Assembly (NCBI GenBank): GCA_963975575.1
Contig: CAXBHL010000001.1
Coordinates: 1,240,001 to 1,304,000, forward strand
DNA from: UBA6054 sp963975575
GTDB taxonomy: Bacteria > Planctomycetota > Phycisphaerae > Phycisphaerales > UBA1924
Direction of reading: 5' to 3'
Length of the DNA: 64,000 nt
Of the stretch, positions 28,028 through 36,455 are shown one piece after another. Numbering within the stretch: the first letter of the stretch is position 1; the number at the start of each line of letters is the position of its first letter. Made by a program: the position numbers and the translations under genes. The notes under the pieces were generated by a model. The model searched no databases. It was given only the letters and a program-made list of their open reading frames with translations, and was not told where the DNA came from.

Positions 28028-28432
28028 ATGAACCCGATCCCCTTCCAATCCGCTCAACACGCCCGCGAGCGAGCCCGGCCCTCCCGGACCGCTCAGGCGG
28101 TGATGCCCGCAGGCGACGCGCGCTGGGTGCTGGCGGCGCGGGCGTCGCTTGCGGCCGGCGCGTCCGCCCAGACCGCCCCGCACGACCGAGAACGCCTGAC
28201 CGCGTGGGCCGGCCGGCTCGGGATCACGCCGATCCATGCCGCCGCGATCATCTCCATCGCCGAGCAGGCGGCCGCCCGGGGCGGGCTGGACGCGTCCGCG
28301 GCCGATCAGATCGCCGCCCTGCCCGCACCCGATCCGCGCCGACCGGCGGACCGGCTGGGCCGGTGGTTGTGGACCAGCATCGTGGTGCTCGGCGTGGTCG
28401 CCGGCGCCCTGGCGCTGCTGCGGTTCGGGTAG
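28028..28432 (+). CDS. Small protein with C-terminal membrane anchor, unknown function
   Basis: 134 aa from the ATG at 28028. Residues 1-90 are Ala-rich and helical (for example RERLTAWAGRLGITPIHAAAI, given in part), with no recognised domain. A single membrane span close to the C-terminus (WTSIVVLGVVAGALALLRFG) would anchor it by the tail with the bulk in the cytoplasm. It diverges from the 27441 gene with 71 bases between starts and converges on htrA. Coding is supported by strong third-position G/C preference and absence of a better frame, but there is no clear ribosome site. Confidence 0.45.
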   Translation: MNPIPFQSAQHARERARPSRTAQAVMPAGDARWVLAARASLAAGASAQTAPHDRERLTAWAGRLGITPIHAAAIISIAEQAAARGGLDASAADQIAALPAPDPRRPADRLGRWLWTSIVVLGVVAGALALLRFG

Positions 28433-28484
28433 CGCGGGCCCATTGTGAAACCGCGGCCGCGAGCAAGCGACGGCATTTGGGGAT

Positions 28485-29903
28485 TCAGGGATAGAGCGTC
28501 ACGGCGACGTCGCGGGCGGTCCCGTCGGGGCCGATCACCTCGAACGCGACCGTCTGGCCGGTGAGCAGACCGGCATCGGCCGCGGCGATCAGGAACTCGT
28601 CGAACCCGGTGAAGGACTTGCCGCCCACCCGGACGATGCGATCGCCGACCTGCAGTCCGGCCACCGCGGCGGGCAGACCGTCCCAGACCTGAACGATTTC
28701 GACGCTCCCCGCCGCGCCCGTGCGAAGCTGTGCCCCCAGACGCATTTGGGTCGGGCGTTGCAGTCGCTGTGCGAGCACCGCCGGGCGCATCGGCGCCAGC
28801 ACCACCGTCACGTCCACGAGACTGTCGTCCCGCCACACCCGCACGTCGACGGTGTCGCCGGGCCGTCCTGAACTGACCAGCGAGCTGAGCGATTCCGTAG
28901 TCAGGATGGGGCTCCCGCTGACCGCGACGATCACGTCCCCTTCCCGAAGCCCGGCCTCATCGCTCGGGCCTCCCGGCTCGACGCCGGAAATCCGGATGCC
29001 GGTCATCGCGGTGCCCGCATCGGTCACCAGCCGGTACAGACCCCCATTCACGCCCCCGAACGTGATCCCCAGGTAGCCCCGCGAAACCTCGCCGTAGCGG
29101 ATGAGCTGGTCCACGATCGGCTCGATCGTGCCCAGCGGGATGGCGAAGCTGATCCCCGCCGAATCCCCGCCCGAGTCGTCCGGGGTTGCCCCGATCGATC
29201 TCGACGTCGCGATCGCCACGTTCATGCCGATGACGTGCCCGTCGGTGTTGATGAGCGGCCCGCCGGAGTTGCCGGGGTTCACCGCCGCGTCCGTCTGGAT
29301 GTAGTTGGTGTACCCGCCGGGGATCGATGAACCGGGCGCCTGCCGGCCGAGCCCGGAAACCACGCCCTCGGACATCGAAAACTTGAAGCCGAACGGAGAT
29401 CCGAACGCGAACACCCGCTCGCCCACCCGGGGCAGGCGTGTCGCGCTGCGCAGCGCCGGGAAGAGCGCCGATTCGGACCGATCGACGCGGACCACCGCGA
29501 TGTCGGTGTACACGTCCGACCCGATCAGCTCGCCCGAGGTCACCACCCCGTCCGTGAACTCCACCGATATCCGACGCGAGCCCCGCACCACGTGGGCGTT
29601 GGTCACCACGTGGCCCAGCCCGTCATACACCCAGCCCGCCCCGGATGATCCCGCAAGCCCGCGGCTCTCGCCCGCCGTTTCGATGTGCACCACGCTCGGG
29701 CCGGCGGAGTCGGCGATCGCGGCGACGGCACGGTCGATGCGTCGGAGGATGTCGTCCTGGGCCAGTTCGTCGCGGGCCAGCACGATCCGGGCCGATTGTT
29801 CGGCCAGGGTGTACCGCCGCAGCAGGCCGGGCCCGCCGAACACCAGCAGCAGGCCGACGACAATCACCATCAGGATCGGGGTCGCCGTCTGGAATCGCCT
29901 CAC
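28485..29903 (-). CDS. HtrA/Deg-type membrane-anchored serine protease with two PDZ domains
   Basis: 472 aa from the GTG at 29903, which overlaps the panB stop by four bases (GTGA); the frame is open further but that part is panB. An N-terminal anchor (residues 8-25) places the protease outside the cytoplasm. Catalytic triad: His104 in VVTNAHVV, Asp134 in YTDIAVVRV, Ser213 in VNPGNSGGPL. PDZ1 (about 270-355) contains GYLGITFGG and GGPSDEAGLREGDVI. PDZ2 (about 365-460) contains MRLGAQL and AAVAGLQVGDRIVRVGG. Such proteases degrade or refold damaged envelope proteins. Coupling to pantothenate synthesis (panB) has no obvious functional reason. Confidence 0.9.
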   Translation of the reverse strand: MRRFQTATPILMVIVVGLLLVFGGPGLLRRYTLAEQSARIVLARDELAQDDILRRIDRAVAAIADSAGPSVVHIETAGESRGLAGSSGAGWVYDGLGHVVTNAHVVRGSRRISVEFTDGVVTSGELIGSDVYTDIAVVRVDRSESALFPALRSATRLPRVGERVFAFGSPFGFKFSMSEGVVSGLGRQAPGSSIPGGYTNYIQTDAAVNPGNSGGPLINTDGHVIGMNVAIATSRSIGATPDDSGGDSAGISFAIPLGTIEPIVDQLIRYGEVSRGYLGITFGGVNGGLYRLVTDAGTAMTGIRISGVEPGGPSDEAGLREGDVIVAVSGSPILTTESLSSLVSSGRPGDTVDVRVWRDDSLVDVTVVLAPMRPAVLAQRLQRPTQMRLGAQLRTGAAGSVEIVQVWDGLPAAVAGLQVGDRIVRVGGKSFTGFDEFLIAAADAGLLTGQTVAFEVIGPDGTARDVAVTLYP

Positions 29904-30817
29904 TGGGTACCTCCGTCCGCGGCGTCGGCCGGGCCTCGCTGCTGCGTTCGTCCGCCGGTAGCCGGCGGTTTCTCTCCCTGATCGTCCGAGTTCGAACCGG
30001 TCGAGCCGGGCTGTTCCGCACGCATCGTGTACCGCGTCCCCCCGATCCGGTCGGTGCGGACCCGTTCGGCCCATTCGGCCCCGGCCGCACGGATCCGCTC
30101 GCCGATCGCGTCCACGGCCTCGGCGAATCGGGGCGGCCGGTCTGTCAGACCGAGCAGGTCGTGCACCACGAGGATCTGCCCATGGCAGGCCGTGCCGGCG
30201 CCGATCCCGATCACGGGCAAGGACGTCGCCGAAACGATCCGTTCCGTGACCTCCGGCGGGACCGCTTCAACCAGGATCAGCACGGCGCCGGCTTCTTCCA
30301 TCGCCACGGCGTCGCGCACGATGCGTTCCATGGCGTCGGCGGTGCGTCCCTGGGCCGTGGGGCCGCCGAGCACCGCGGTGGTCTGGGGGCGAAAGCCGAC
30401 ATGGGCGCAGACCGGCACGCCGGCCCGGGTGAGCCGATCGACCAGCGGCGCGAAGGTCTCGTCCACTTCGAGTTTGACCACGTCGGCCAGCCCCTCCCGC
30501 ATGAAGCGGCCGGCGTTGCGCATCGCGTCCTCGCCCGACGCGTGATAGCTCATGAACGGCATGTCGGCCATGACCAAGGCCTTCGGGGCGCCGCGCTTCA
30601 GGGCCGCGGTGATCTGGACCAGGAAATCGATCGGCACGTCGATCGTCCGCTCGAACCCCAGCACGACCTGCGACGCCGAGTCGCCCGCGAGCAGCACGTG
30701 GACGCCGCCGCGTTCGAGCCACCGCGCCGTCGTGGCGTCGTAGCACGCAAGGCACGCGAACTTCTCGCCCCGCGATGCCATCCGGCGCAGCGTCTTCAGC
30801 GTCACCGGCTCGCGCAT
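29900..30817 (-). CDS. panB: 3-methyl-2-oxobutanoate hydroxymethyltransferase
   Basis: 305 aa from the ATG at 30817, which has GGAGG seven bases upstream. It makes ketopantoate from 2-oxoisovalerate and methylene-tetrahydrofolate, the first committed step to pantothenate and CoA. The family barrel is evident: ACYDATTARWLERGGVHVLL, LAGDSASQVVLGF, VMADMPFMSY near 80-90, VKLEVDE near 115, CAHVGFRPQT near 138, ILVEAVPPEVTERI near 178, and GIGAGTACHGQILVVHDLLG near 200-220. The last 40 residues are a hydrophilic Gly/Asp-rich extension not needed in other PanB proteins. A TATACT box at 30893-30888 could serve as -10, but no -35 is visible. Confidence 0.92.
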   Translation of the reverse strand: MREPVTLKTLRRMASRGEKFACLACYDATTARWLERGGVHVLLAGDSASQVVLGFERTIDVPIDFLVQITAALKRGAPKALVMADMPFMSYHASGEDAMRNAGRFMREGLADVVKLEVDETFAPLVDRLTRAGVPVCAHVGFRPQTTAVLGGPTAQGRTADAMERIVRDAVAMEEAGAVLILVEAVPPEVTERIVSATSLPVIGIGAGTACHGQILVVHDLLGLTDRPPRFAEAVDAIGERIRAAGAEWAERVRTDRIGGTRYTMRAEQPGSTGSNSDDQGEKPPATGGRTQQRGPADAADGGTQ

Positions 30818-30956
30818 GCGAACCTCCGCCGAGCCCGCCGCGTCGCCCGCACCGCCCGATTCAGAAGGTGAAACACTCACGGAAAGGAGTATAGAAGGTC
30901 CGGATCGACGCCCCCTCGCAGCGTGGATCAGGCCCACAAAGTCCCGGACGACGCCG

Positions 30957-31955
30957 TTACTGCCCGAAGAACGCCCGGTGGTGGGCCAGGATCTCGCGGC
31001 AGTACGACTCATCCGGCTCGTCCAGCCAGTCGTCCTCGAGAAAACAGCCGCCCAGCACCAACGCGTCGTCCCGGGGGAACATGTACTTGTACCCGTCGTG
31101 GACGATGTACCCCAGTCGTTGCGGCTTCATCAGCACCAGCATGCCCCGCGCCGGATACATCGCCGAGTCCGAGAACAAGTCCCGAGACCCCATGGCCAGG
31201 CAGTTGATCGCGATCGGCTCCTCAAGCTCCCCGATCTCCTCCACCCGCCCGATCCGCCGGCGCTCGAACACCCCGCCCCGGGCCTCGATTTCGGCGATCA
31301 AAGCCCGCAGCAGCCGCGGCGTGTGCATGAACAGGGTCCTGAACACCCTGCCGGGCTGCACCCGGGCTCCGACCGGCAGCACGTCCAGCGGAAGGGGCGC
31401 CTCGAGCGTGCCGTTGTCGAAGAACTCCGGGTTCTCCGGCGCGGAGGCCGGCTCGTACACCGGCAACTCCTCCACCCCGAACCGTGCCGGCAACGCACGC
31501 AGCCCCTCGATCGACCGGCGCAGGATGGCATGAAACCAGGCCGTTCGCTCGGCCGTGTCGCCGAACTCGACTCCAGTCGGCAGCCACACCGCCCCGGCCA
31601 CCGTGCTGACGGTCTCCGTGCCCGGTTTCTCGGCGATGATCCGCACCCGGCGCCCGGCCTCCAGCAGCCGCAACGCGGCCATCAGCCCGACCGCGCCCGC
31701 CCCGAGCACGGCGACCGGCGCGTCCGGATCGCTGTGCCGCTCGACGAGCCGGACCACCTCGTCCCCGGTGCCCAGGCCGATCGTCACCCCGCACCCGCCG
31801 TGCCCGTAGTTGTGGATCACGGTCCGCCCGCCCGCGTCCGACCCGAGCACTTCCGCCTCAATCCGCAGCCCGCCCCGCCGGCACGGGCGGATACCCGACA
31901 CCGTCCGCAGGATTTTCGCGTCACTCAGATCCGGAACCGGCAGCGTCTCGACCAT
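30957..31955 (-). CDS. D-amino-acid oxidase-like FAD enzyme, apparently circularly permuted
   Basis: 332 aa, one uninterrupted frame from the ATG at 31955. All sequence blocks of the DAAO family are present but in a rotated order. Residues 20-58 hold SGIRPCRRGGLRIEAE and VIHNYGHGGCGVT, which in ordinary DAAO are the last conserved blocks. The FAD-binding start VAVLGAGAVGLMAALRLLEAG comes only at 81-101. The middle (VAGAVWLPTG; INCLAMGSRDLF) follows, and the protein ends at PRDDALVLGGCFLEDDW and a short helix, where ordinary DAAO would continue into the IRP block. The catalytic arginine expected from that block is now near the N-terminus (Arg31 is the likely equivalent). Activity on D-amino acids is inferred from family. 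It is upstream of panB on the same strand with a 139-base gap. Confidence 0.75.
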   Translation of the reverse strand: MVETLPVPDLSDAKILRTVSGIRPCRRGGLRIEAEVLGSDAGGRTVIHNYGHGGCGVTIGLGTGDEVVRLVERHSDPDAPVAVLGAGAVGLMAALRLLEAGRRVRIIAEKPGTETVSTVAGAVWLPTGVEFGDTAERTAWFHAILRRSIEGLRALPARFGVEELPVYEPASAPENPEFFDNGTLEAPLPLDVLPVGARVQPGRVFRTLFMHTPRLLRALIAEIEARGGVFERRRIGRVEEIGELEEPIAINCLAMGSRDLFSDSAMYPARGMLVLMKPQRLGYIVHDGYKYMFPRDDALVLGGCFLEDDWLDEPDESYCREILAHHRAFFGQ

Positions 31956-31964
31956 GCCCAGACG

Positions 31965-32714
31965 CTAGGACGGATCCTCCTCCATCGACTCGGATCCGAC
32001 CGGTTCCGCGGCCGGTTCCGTCGGTTTCGGTTCCCGCACCACACGCACCCGCACCGGCGTCCCAAACGCCGGCACGCGGTCCTTGTCAACGATCCAAACC
32101 GGTTCGTCGATGCTCGCCTGGGGGCTCAGATCCCACGCTGCGGCGATCACCTCCGTGCCGAACCCGGTCAGGCCGATCACGGTGCCAGTCTTGTCCGCCG
32201 CGTACGCACCGGCCTCCTCGTCCAGCACCGATCCGGCGAACACCAGCCCCCAGCCCGCCGCCCCGTCCAGCCGCTCGCCGGTGTCCCGTCTCACCACCCA
32301 CGAAGCCAGATCCACGAAGCCGGTGTCATCGTTGTTCTCGCCCGCGACCGCCAGCACCCGCACCCGGTCGCCCGTCGCCGACGCTTCGACCGTATCGCCC
32401 TTCCAACGAACCGGGCGCCCCGGTTCCAGCCCCGCGGCCAGCAGGCCCGCGTGGATCGCCGAAGGCGTGGCCCGCGTCAGAATCAGCGACTCGTGCTCCC
32501 GCGAGTCCGGCCCGGTCACCAGCAACTCCAGATACACGACCGGTGTCTGCGGATGGCTCGGGTCCGCGCACACCGTCCCGGCGAACTCGACCACGCCCTC
32601 GCCCACCAGCACCCCAGGGAGCAGTTCTCGCAACGCCGGCGGCTCGTCCGGCGGTCCGGCAGACACGCCTAGCACACCGGCGCACGACACCACCAAACCC
32701 ATCGTGCTCAACAT
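31965..32714 (-). CDS. Exported protein with YdjY-like domain
   Basis: 249 aa beginning MLSTMGLVVSCAGVLGVSAG, a probable signal peptide of about 19 residues. The segment TGPDSREHESLILTRATPSAIHAGLL (given here in pieces: REHESLILT, ATPSAIHAGLL, LEPGRPV; about 68-102) is the hallmark of the YdjY domain, whose function is not established. Residues 175-232 (GTVIGLTGFGTEVIAAAW, then PVWIVDKDRVPAFGTPVRVRV) match the C-terminal half often seen in planctomycete members. The tail is Glu/Pro-rich. The start overlaps the end of murD by seven bases, so it is probably co-expressed with murD and priA. Confidence 0.65.
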   Translation of the reverse strand: MLSTMGLVVSCAGVLGVSAGPPDEPPALRELLPGVLVGEGVVEFAGTVCADPSHPQTPVVYLELLVTGPDSREHESLILTRATPSAIHAGLLAAGLEPGRPVRWKGDTVEASATGDRVRVLAVAGENNDDTGFVDLASWVVRRDTGERLDGAAGWGLVFAGSVLDEEAGAYAADKTGTVIGLTGFGTEVIAAAWDLSPQASIDEPVWIVDKDRVPAFGTPVRVRVVREPKPTEPAAEPVGSESMEEDPS

Positions 32715-34057
32715 CCTCGCACCGCCCCTTCCGTCGCGGCCCGCGCGAAGGACTCGAAAGCCCGCCCCCGCGCCTCATAGTGCTCGAACTGATCCCACGA
32801 CGCACAGCCCGGGCTCAGCAGCACCGCGTCGCCCGGTTTCGACCGCGAAACGGCGGCCCGCACCGCGACATCCAGGGTCCCGCACCGGACCGCGCGATCA
32901 CCCGCGGCGTCGGCGATGGTGTCCCCGGTCGCCCCGATCGTGTAGATCCCCGCCAGCCGGGCCGCCAGCCCGGCGAGGGACGCCAGGTCCAATCCCTTGT
33001 CGTACCCGCCGCAGATCAGGTGCGTGCGGCCCGCGCCCAGCGTGTGGTCCATCGCATCGACCGCCAGCACCGACGCCCCGGGCACCGTGCACTTGGAATC
33101 GTCATAGAACCGCACGCCCCCCGCCTCGTGGACCAGGCGCAGGCGGTGGGGCAGCCCCGGGAAGGTCCGCACCGCCGCCTCGATGTCGGACTCCTTGAGC
33201 GACATCCCGGCAATCCGGGCCGCGGCGAGCCGTGCCGCGACCGTCGCGACCCGCGCGTTCCATCCGTTGTGCGCCCCGGGAACCACGCACCCTTCCACTC
33301 CGTCGTCCGAGCCCACGACCGTCCGCTCGACGCCCGCCCCGACGGGCCAGTCGGCTACCGACGCGCCGAGGACGGCCGCATCCCAGGACCGCTGGTGCTC
33401 AAGGATCTGAACTTTGCTCGTTCGGTAGTGGGCCTCGTCGCCGTGCCAGTCCAGGTGATTCGGCTGTAGATTCGTCACCACGGCCACCTTCGGCGACCAT
33501 TTCTCAAACCCCAGCCAGTACAGCATCGCGCTGGACAACTCCAGCACCACCGCCTGCTTCGGCCCGAGCTTCGCAGCCCTGTCCAGAAGCGATCCGCCGA
33601 TGTTGCCCCCCAGCACGCTTTCGACGCCGCACGCCCGCAAGGCATGGTCGATCATCGCGCTGGTGGTGCTCTTACCCGCCGAACCGGTCACGCCCACCAC
33701 CCGGTCACGCCCGATCAGACGAGCCACCAGCCCGATCTCGGTGAGCAGCTCCACGCCGCCCGCCTTCGCCGAACGAACGAAGCGGTCGTCCCACGGCCGC
33801 GGCACCGCCGGGTTGACCACCACCGCGTCGGCGGTCGTGAAGTCGCTGACGCGGTGCTCCCCCAGCCTCAACTCCACCCGTCCGCCCCGGACCAGGTCGC
33901 GGATCTTGGCCAGCGATTCGTCCAGCCGCTCGGCCGGCTCGCGGTCGGTCACGAGCACGTCGGCCCCCCGCTCGGCCAGCCAGCGCGTGACGCCCACGCC
34001 GCCGCCGAAGCGACCCAGCCCCATCACCACCACCCGCCGGCCCTCGAACGATTCCAT
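32708..34057 (-). CDS. murD: UDP-N-acetylmuramoylalanine--D-glutamate ligase
   Basis: 449 aa from the ATG at 34057, chosen for its GGGAGGACGC ribosome site; a GTG at 34099 that overlaps the priA stop is an alternative. MurD adds D-glutamate to UDP-MurNAc-L-Ala in peptidoglycan synthesis. The N-terminal Rossmann part has VVVMGLGRFGGGVGV; the ATP loop is VVGVTGSAGKSTTSAMI near 110-126, with Ser-Ala where most Mur ligases have Thr-Asn; LQPNHLDWHG near 195 carries the metal-binding His region; the C-terminal domain has FYDDSKCT, HLICGGYDKG and LLSPGCASWDQF, all typical of MurD. Its presence supports a peptidoglycan wall in this planctomycete. Coupled to priA upstream and the YdjY gene downstream. 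Confidence 0.92.
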   Translation of the reverse strand: MESFEGRRVVVMGLGRFGGGVGVTRWLAERGADVLVTDREPAERLDESLAKIRDLVRGGRVELRLGEHRVSDFTTADAVVVNPAVPRPWDDRFVRSAKAGGVELLTEIGLVARLIGRDRVVGVTGSAGKSTTSAMIDHALRACGVESVLGGNIGGSLLDRAAKLGPKQAVVLELSSAMLYWLGFEKWSPKVAVVTNLQPNHLDWHGDEAHYRTSKVQILEHQRSWDAAVLGASVADWPVGAGVERTVVGSDDGVEGCVVPGAHNGWNARVATVAARLAAARIAGMSLKESDIEAAVRTFPGLPHRLRLVHEAGGVRFYDDSKCTVPGASVLAVDAMDHTLGAGRTHLICGGYDKGLDLASLAGLAARLAGIYTIGATGDTIADAAGDRAVRCGTLDVAVRAAVSRSKPGDAVLLSPGCASWDQFEHYEARGRAFESFARAATEGAVRGC

Positions 34058-34095
34058 GCGTCCTCCCGCACCGCCGGTTCCGTCCGGCGGGCCGC

Positions 34096-36432
34096 TCACA
34101 TCATCGCCACGGGATCCACATCCACCGCAGTCGACGCGTCACTCTTGATCATTCCCTTCGCACGCACCGCCCCCAGGGCCGCCTGGATCGCCCGCGGATC
34201 GTCGGCCACCAGTTCGATCCCCACCCGCCACCTGTCCGCGATCCGGGCGATCACGCACTCGACCGGGTCCTGCACCGTCACCCGCCCCCCGCCCGCGTCC
34301 CGCAGCAAACCCACCAGCTCCCGCGCCCGGTCCCAGGCCTTGCGGCTGTCCTCGTCCCGCACCACCACCCGGGCCATCCGGGTCACCGGCGGCAGAGCCG
34401 CCCGCCTCCGCGACTCCAGCTCCCGCGTCGCGAACCCGTCGAAGTCGTGGGCCGCGGCCCGGACGATGGCCGGGTTCTCCGGGTTGTAGGTCTGCACGAC
34501 CACGACGCCCGCCCGCTCGCCGCGCCCCGCCCGCCCGGCCACCTGGGCGACCAGCTGAAAAGTCCGCTCCTCGGCCCGAAAGTCCGGCAGTGACAGCGCC
34601 GTGTCCGCGCTGAGCACGCCCACCAGGGACACGTTCGGAAAGTCCAGCCCTTTGGCGATCATCTGCGTGCCCAGCAGCACCCGCAACTCGCCCCGCCCAA
34701 ACCGGCCGAGCACATCGAAGTAATCCGCCGCCCGGCGCATCGTGTCCGCGTCCACCCGCTCGAATCCGCTACCCCGCACCAGACCGTGCGACGCCCCGAA
34801 CCGGCGTTCGAGTTCCTCTTCCACCCGCTGCGTCCCCGCGCCGAGCTCGATGACCGCTTTGCCGGTCATCGGGCAGACCTTGGGGATCATCCGCTCGTCG
34901 CCGCAGTGGTGGCACCGGACGTACCGACGCCCGCCCTGCTCCCGCACGGTGCCACGGTGCACAACCATCGTGGCATCGCACCGCTCGCACTCGAGCTTCC
35001 AGCCGCAGGTCTTGTCCGAACTGACCACCACCGAGGCATATCCCCGCCGGTTAAGCAGCAGGATCGCCTGCCCCCCGGTGTCGAGCGTCCGTCCGAGCGC
35101 CGCGGCCAGCGTCTGGCCGATCGCGTCGCCCTCGCTGGCCCGACCGCGATCGGCCCGCATGGCCAGCCGTTCGGCCGCCATGTCCACGATCTGCACCCTG
35201 GGCATCCGCCCGCCCGCCACCCGCTCCCGCAGTTTCCAGAGCGTGTACCGGCCCTGCACCGCGTTGTGCCAGCTTTCCAGAGCGGGTGTCGCCGAGCCGA
35301 GCACGACCGTGCAGCCCTCGAGGTGCGCCCGCTTGATCGCCACGTCCCGCGCGTGATAGCGGGGGAGCTGGTCCTGCTTGTACGAGGAGTCGTGCTCCTC
35401 GTCGACGACAATCACGCCCAGGTTGGCGATCGGCGCGAACACGCCCGAGCGGGCGCCGACAACCACCCGGGCCCGCCCGTTCGCCGCCGCCTGCCACTGC
35501 TTGTGCCGGGCCGAGGCGGAGAGCCCCGAGTGCAGCACCGCCACCCCGTGCGCGCGGAAGCGGGCCACGAACCGGCCCGCCGTCTGCGGCGTCAGCGCAA
35601 TCTCCGGCACCAGCACCACCGCGCTCTTCCCGGCTGCGAGCGCCCGCTCGATGACGCGCAGGTACACCTCGGTCTTTCCCGAACCCGTCACGCCGTGCAC
35701 CAGGTGCACCCCGAACCCGCCGAGCGTGCCCGCGATCCCCTCGACCACGCCGGCCTGGGCCGGTGTCAGATCCACAACCGGAGCCGGCCCGCTCGGCGCG
35801 TGTTCGAACAGCTCGGGCGCCCGCACCTCCACGTGGCCGACCCACTCGAGCACGCCCATGTCGATCAGCCGGTTGATCGGACCGAGATTCGATGCCCCGG
35901 CCTGCGCCGCGAGCTGCTTGGCATCCAGCGGGAACAGCGCTGCGTCCATCGCCCGCACCGCGTCCCAGGCCGACGCGACCGTCCGGGTCAGCTTCCCGTC
36001 GGGCTCCGCCCCCGCCACCGGGCGGACCAGCCGAACCGTCCGCGATCCCGTGCCCGCCTTGACCGCCGCGGGCAGCATCGACGCGAGCACCATCCCCACG
36101 GGGCTGCAGTAGTACCCCGCCAGCCAACGCCCCAGCTCCACGAGCGACGCGGGCAGCCGGGCGCCCGTCGTCCGCAGAACCGGCTTGACGCGCGACGGAT
36201 CGAACCCGCCGAGCAACTCCGCCCCGCCGACCTCGATCACCACGCCCCCGACCGCCTTGTCGCCCCGCCCGACCGGCACCTCCACCCGGTCACCGACCGC
36301 CACCCCCGAGGCCCCACCCTCAAACCGGTAGGTCAGCCCGTCGTCGCGGTCGACGCCCCGCTCGACCGCCACGCGGACAAAAACCGTGCCCGCGGCCACT
36401 TTGTCCGCGCCCCGGAAGGGCAAAAATGTCAT
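34096..36432 (-). CDS. priA: Primosomal replication protein N' (PriA helicase)
   Basis: 778 aa from the ATG at 36432 (MTFLPFRGADK). Residues 1-110 form the 3'-end binding domain. The helicase core has VTGSGKTEVYLRVIERAL (Walker A), VVDEEHDSSYKQ (DEEH box, normally DEEHD) and LGSATPALES. Downstream are LLLNRRGYASVV and MIAKGLDFPNVSLVGVL. The zinc region contains six of the usual eight cysteines: the first of the opening CxxC is Asp (codon 35014-35016) and the last of CPxC is Thr (34864-34866). By comparison with E. coli PriA, both belong to the same zinc site. PriA restarts stalled replication forks. It is divergent from carA with 23 bases between starts. Confidence 0.9.
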   Translation of the reverse strand: MTFLPFRGADKVAAGTVFVRVAVERGVDRDDGLTYRFEGGASGVAVGDRVEVPVGRGDKAVGGVVIEVGGAELLGGFDPSRVKPVLRTTGARLPASLVELGRWLAGYYCSPVGMVLASMLPAAVKAGTGSRTVRLVRPVAGAEPDGKLTRTVASAWDAVRAMDAALFPLDAKQLAAQAGASNLGPINRLIDMGVLEWVGHVEVRAPELFEHAPSGPAPVVDLTPAQAGVVEGIAGTLGGFGVHLVHGVTGSGKTEVYLRVIERALAAGKSAVVLVPEIALTPQTAGRFVARFRAHGVAVLHSGLSASARHKQWQAAANGRARVVVGARSGVFAPIANLGVIVVDEEHDSSYKQDQLPRYHARDVAIKRAHLEGCTVVLGSATPALESWHNAVQGRYTLWKLRERVAGGRMPRVQIVDMAAERLAMRADRGRASEGDAIGQTLAAALGRTLDTGGQAILLLNRRGYASVVVSSDKTCGWKLECERCDATMVVHRGTVREQGGRRYVRCHHCGDERMIPKVCPMTGKAVIELGAGTQRVEEELERRFGASHGLVRGSGFERVDADTMRRAADYFDVLGRFGRGELRVLLGTQMIAKGLDFPNVSLVGVLSADTALSLPDFRAEERTFQLVAQVAGRAGRGERAGVVVVQTYNPENPAIVRAAAHDFDGFATRELESRRRAALPPVTRMARVVVRDEDSRKAWDRARELVGLLRDAGGGRVTVQDPVECVIARIADRWRVGIELVADDPRAIQAALGAVRAKGMIKSDASTAVDVDPVAMM

Positions 36433-36455
36433 GACCCACCATACACTCAATCCCG

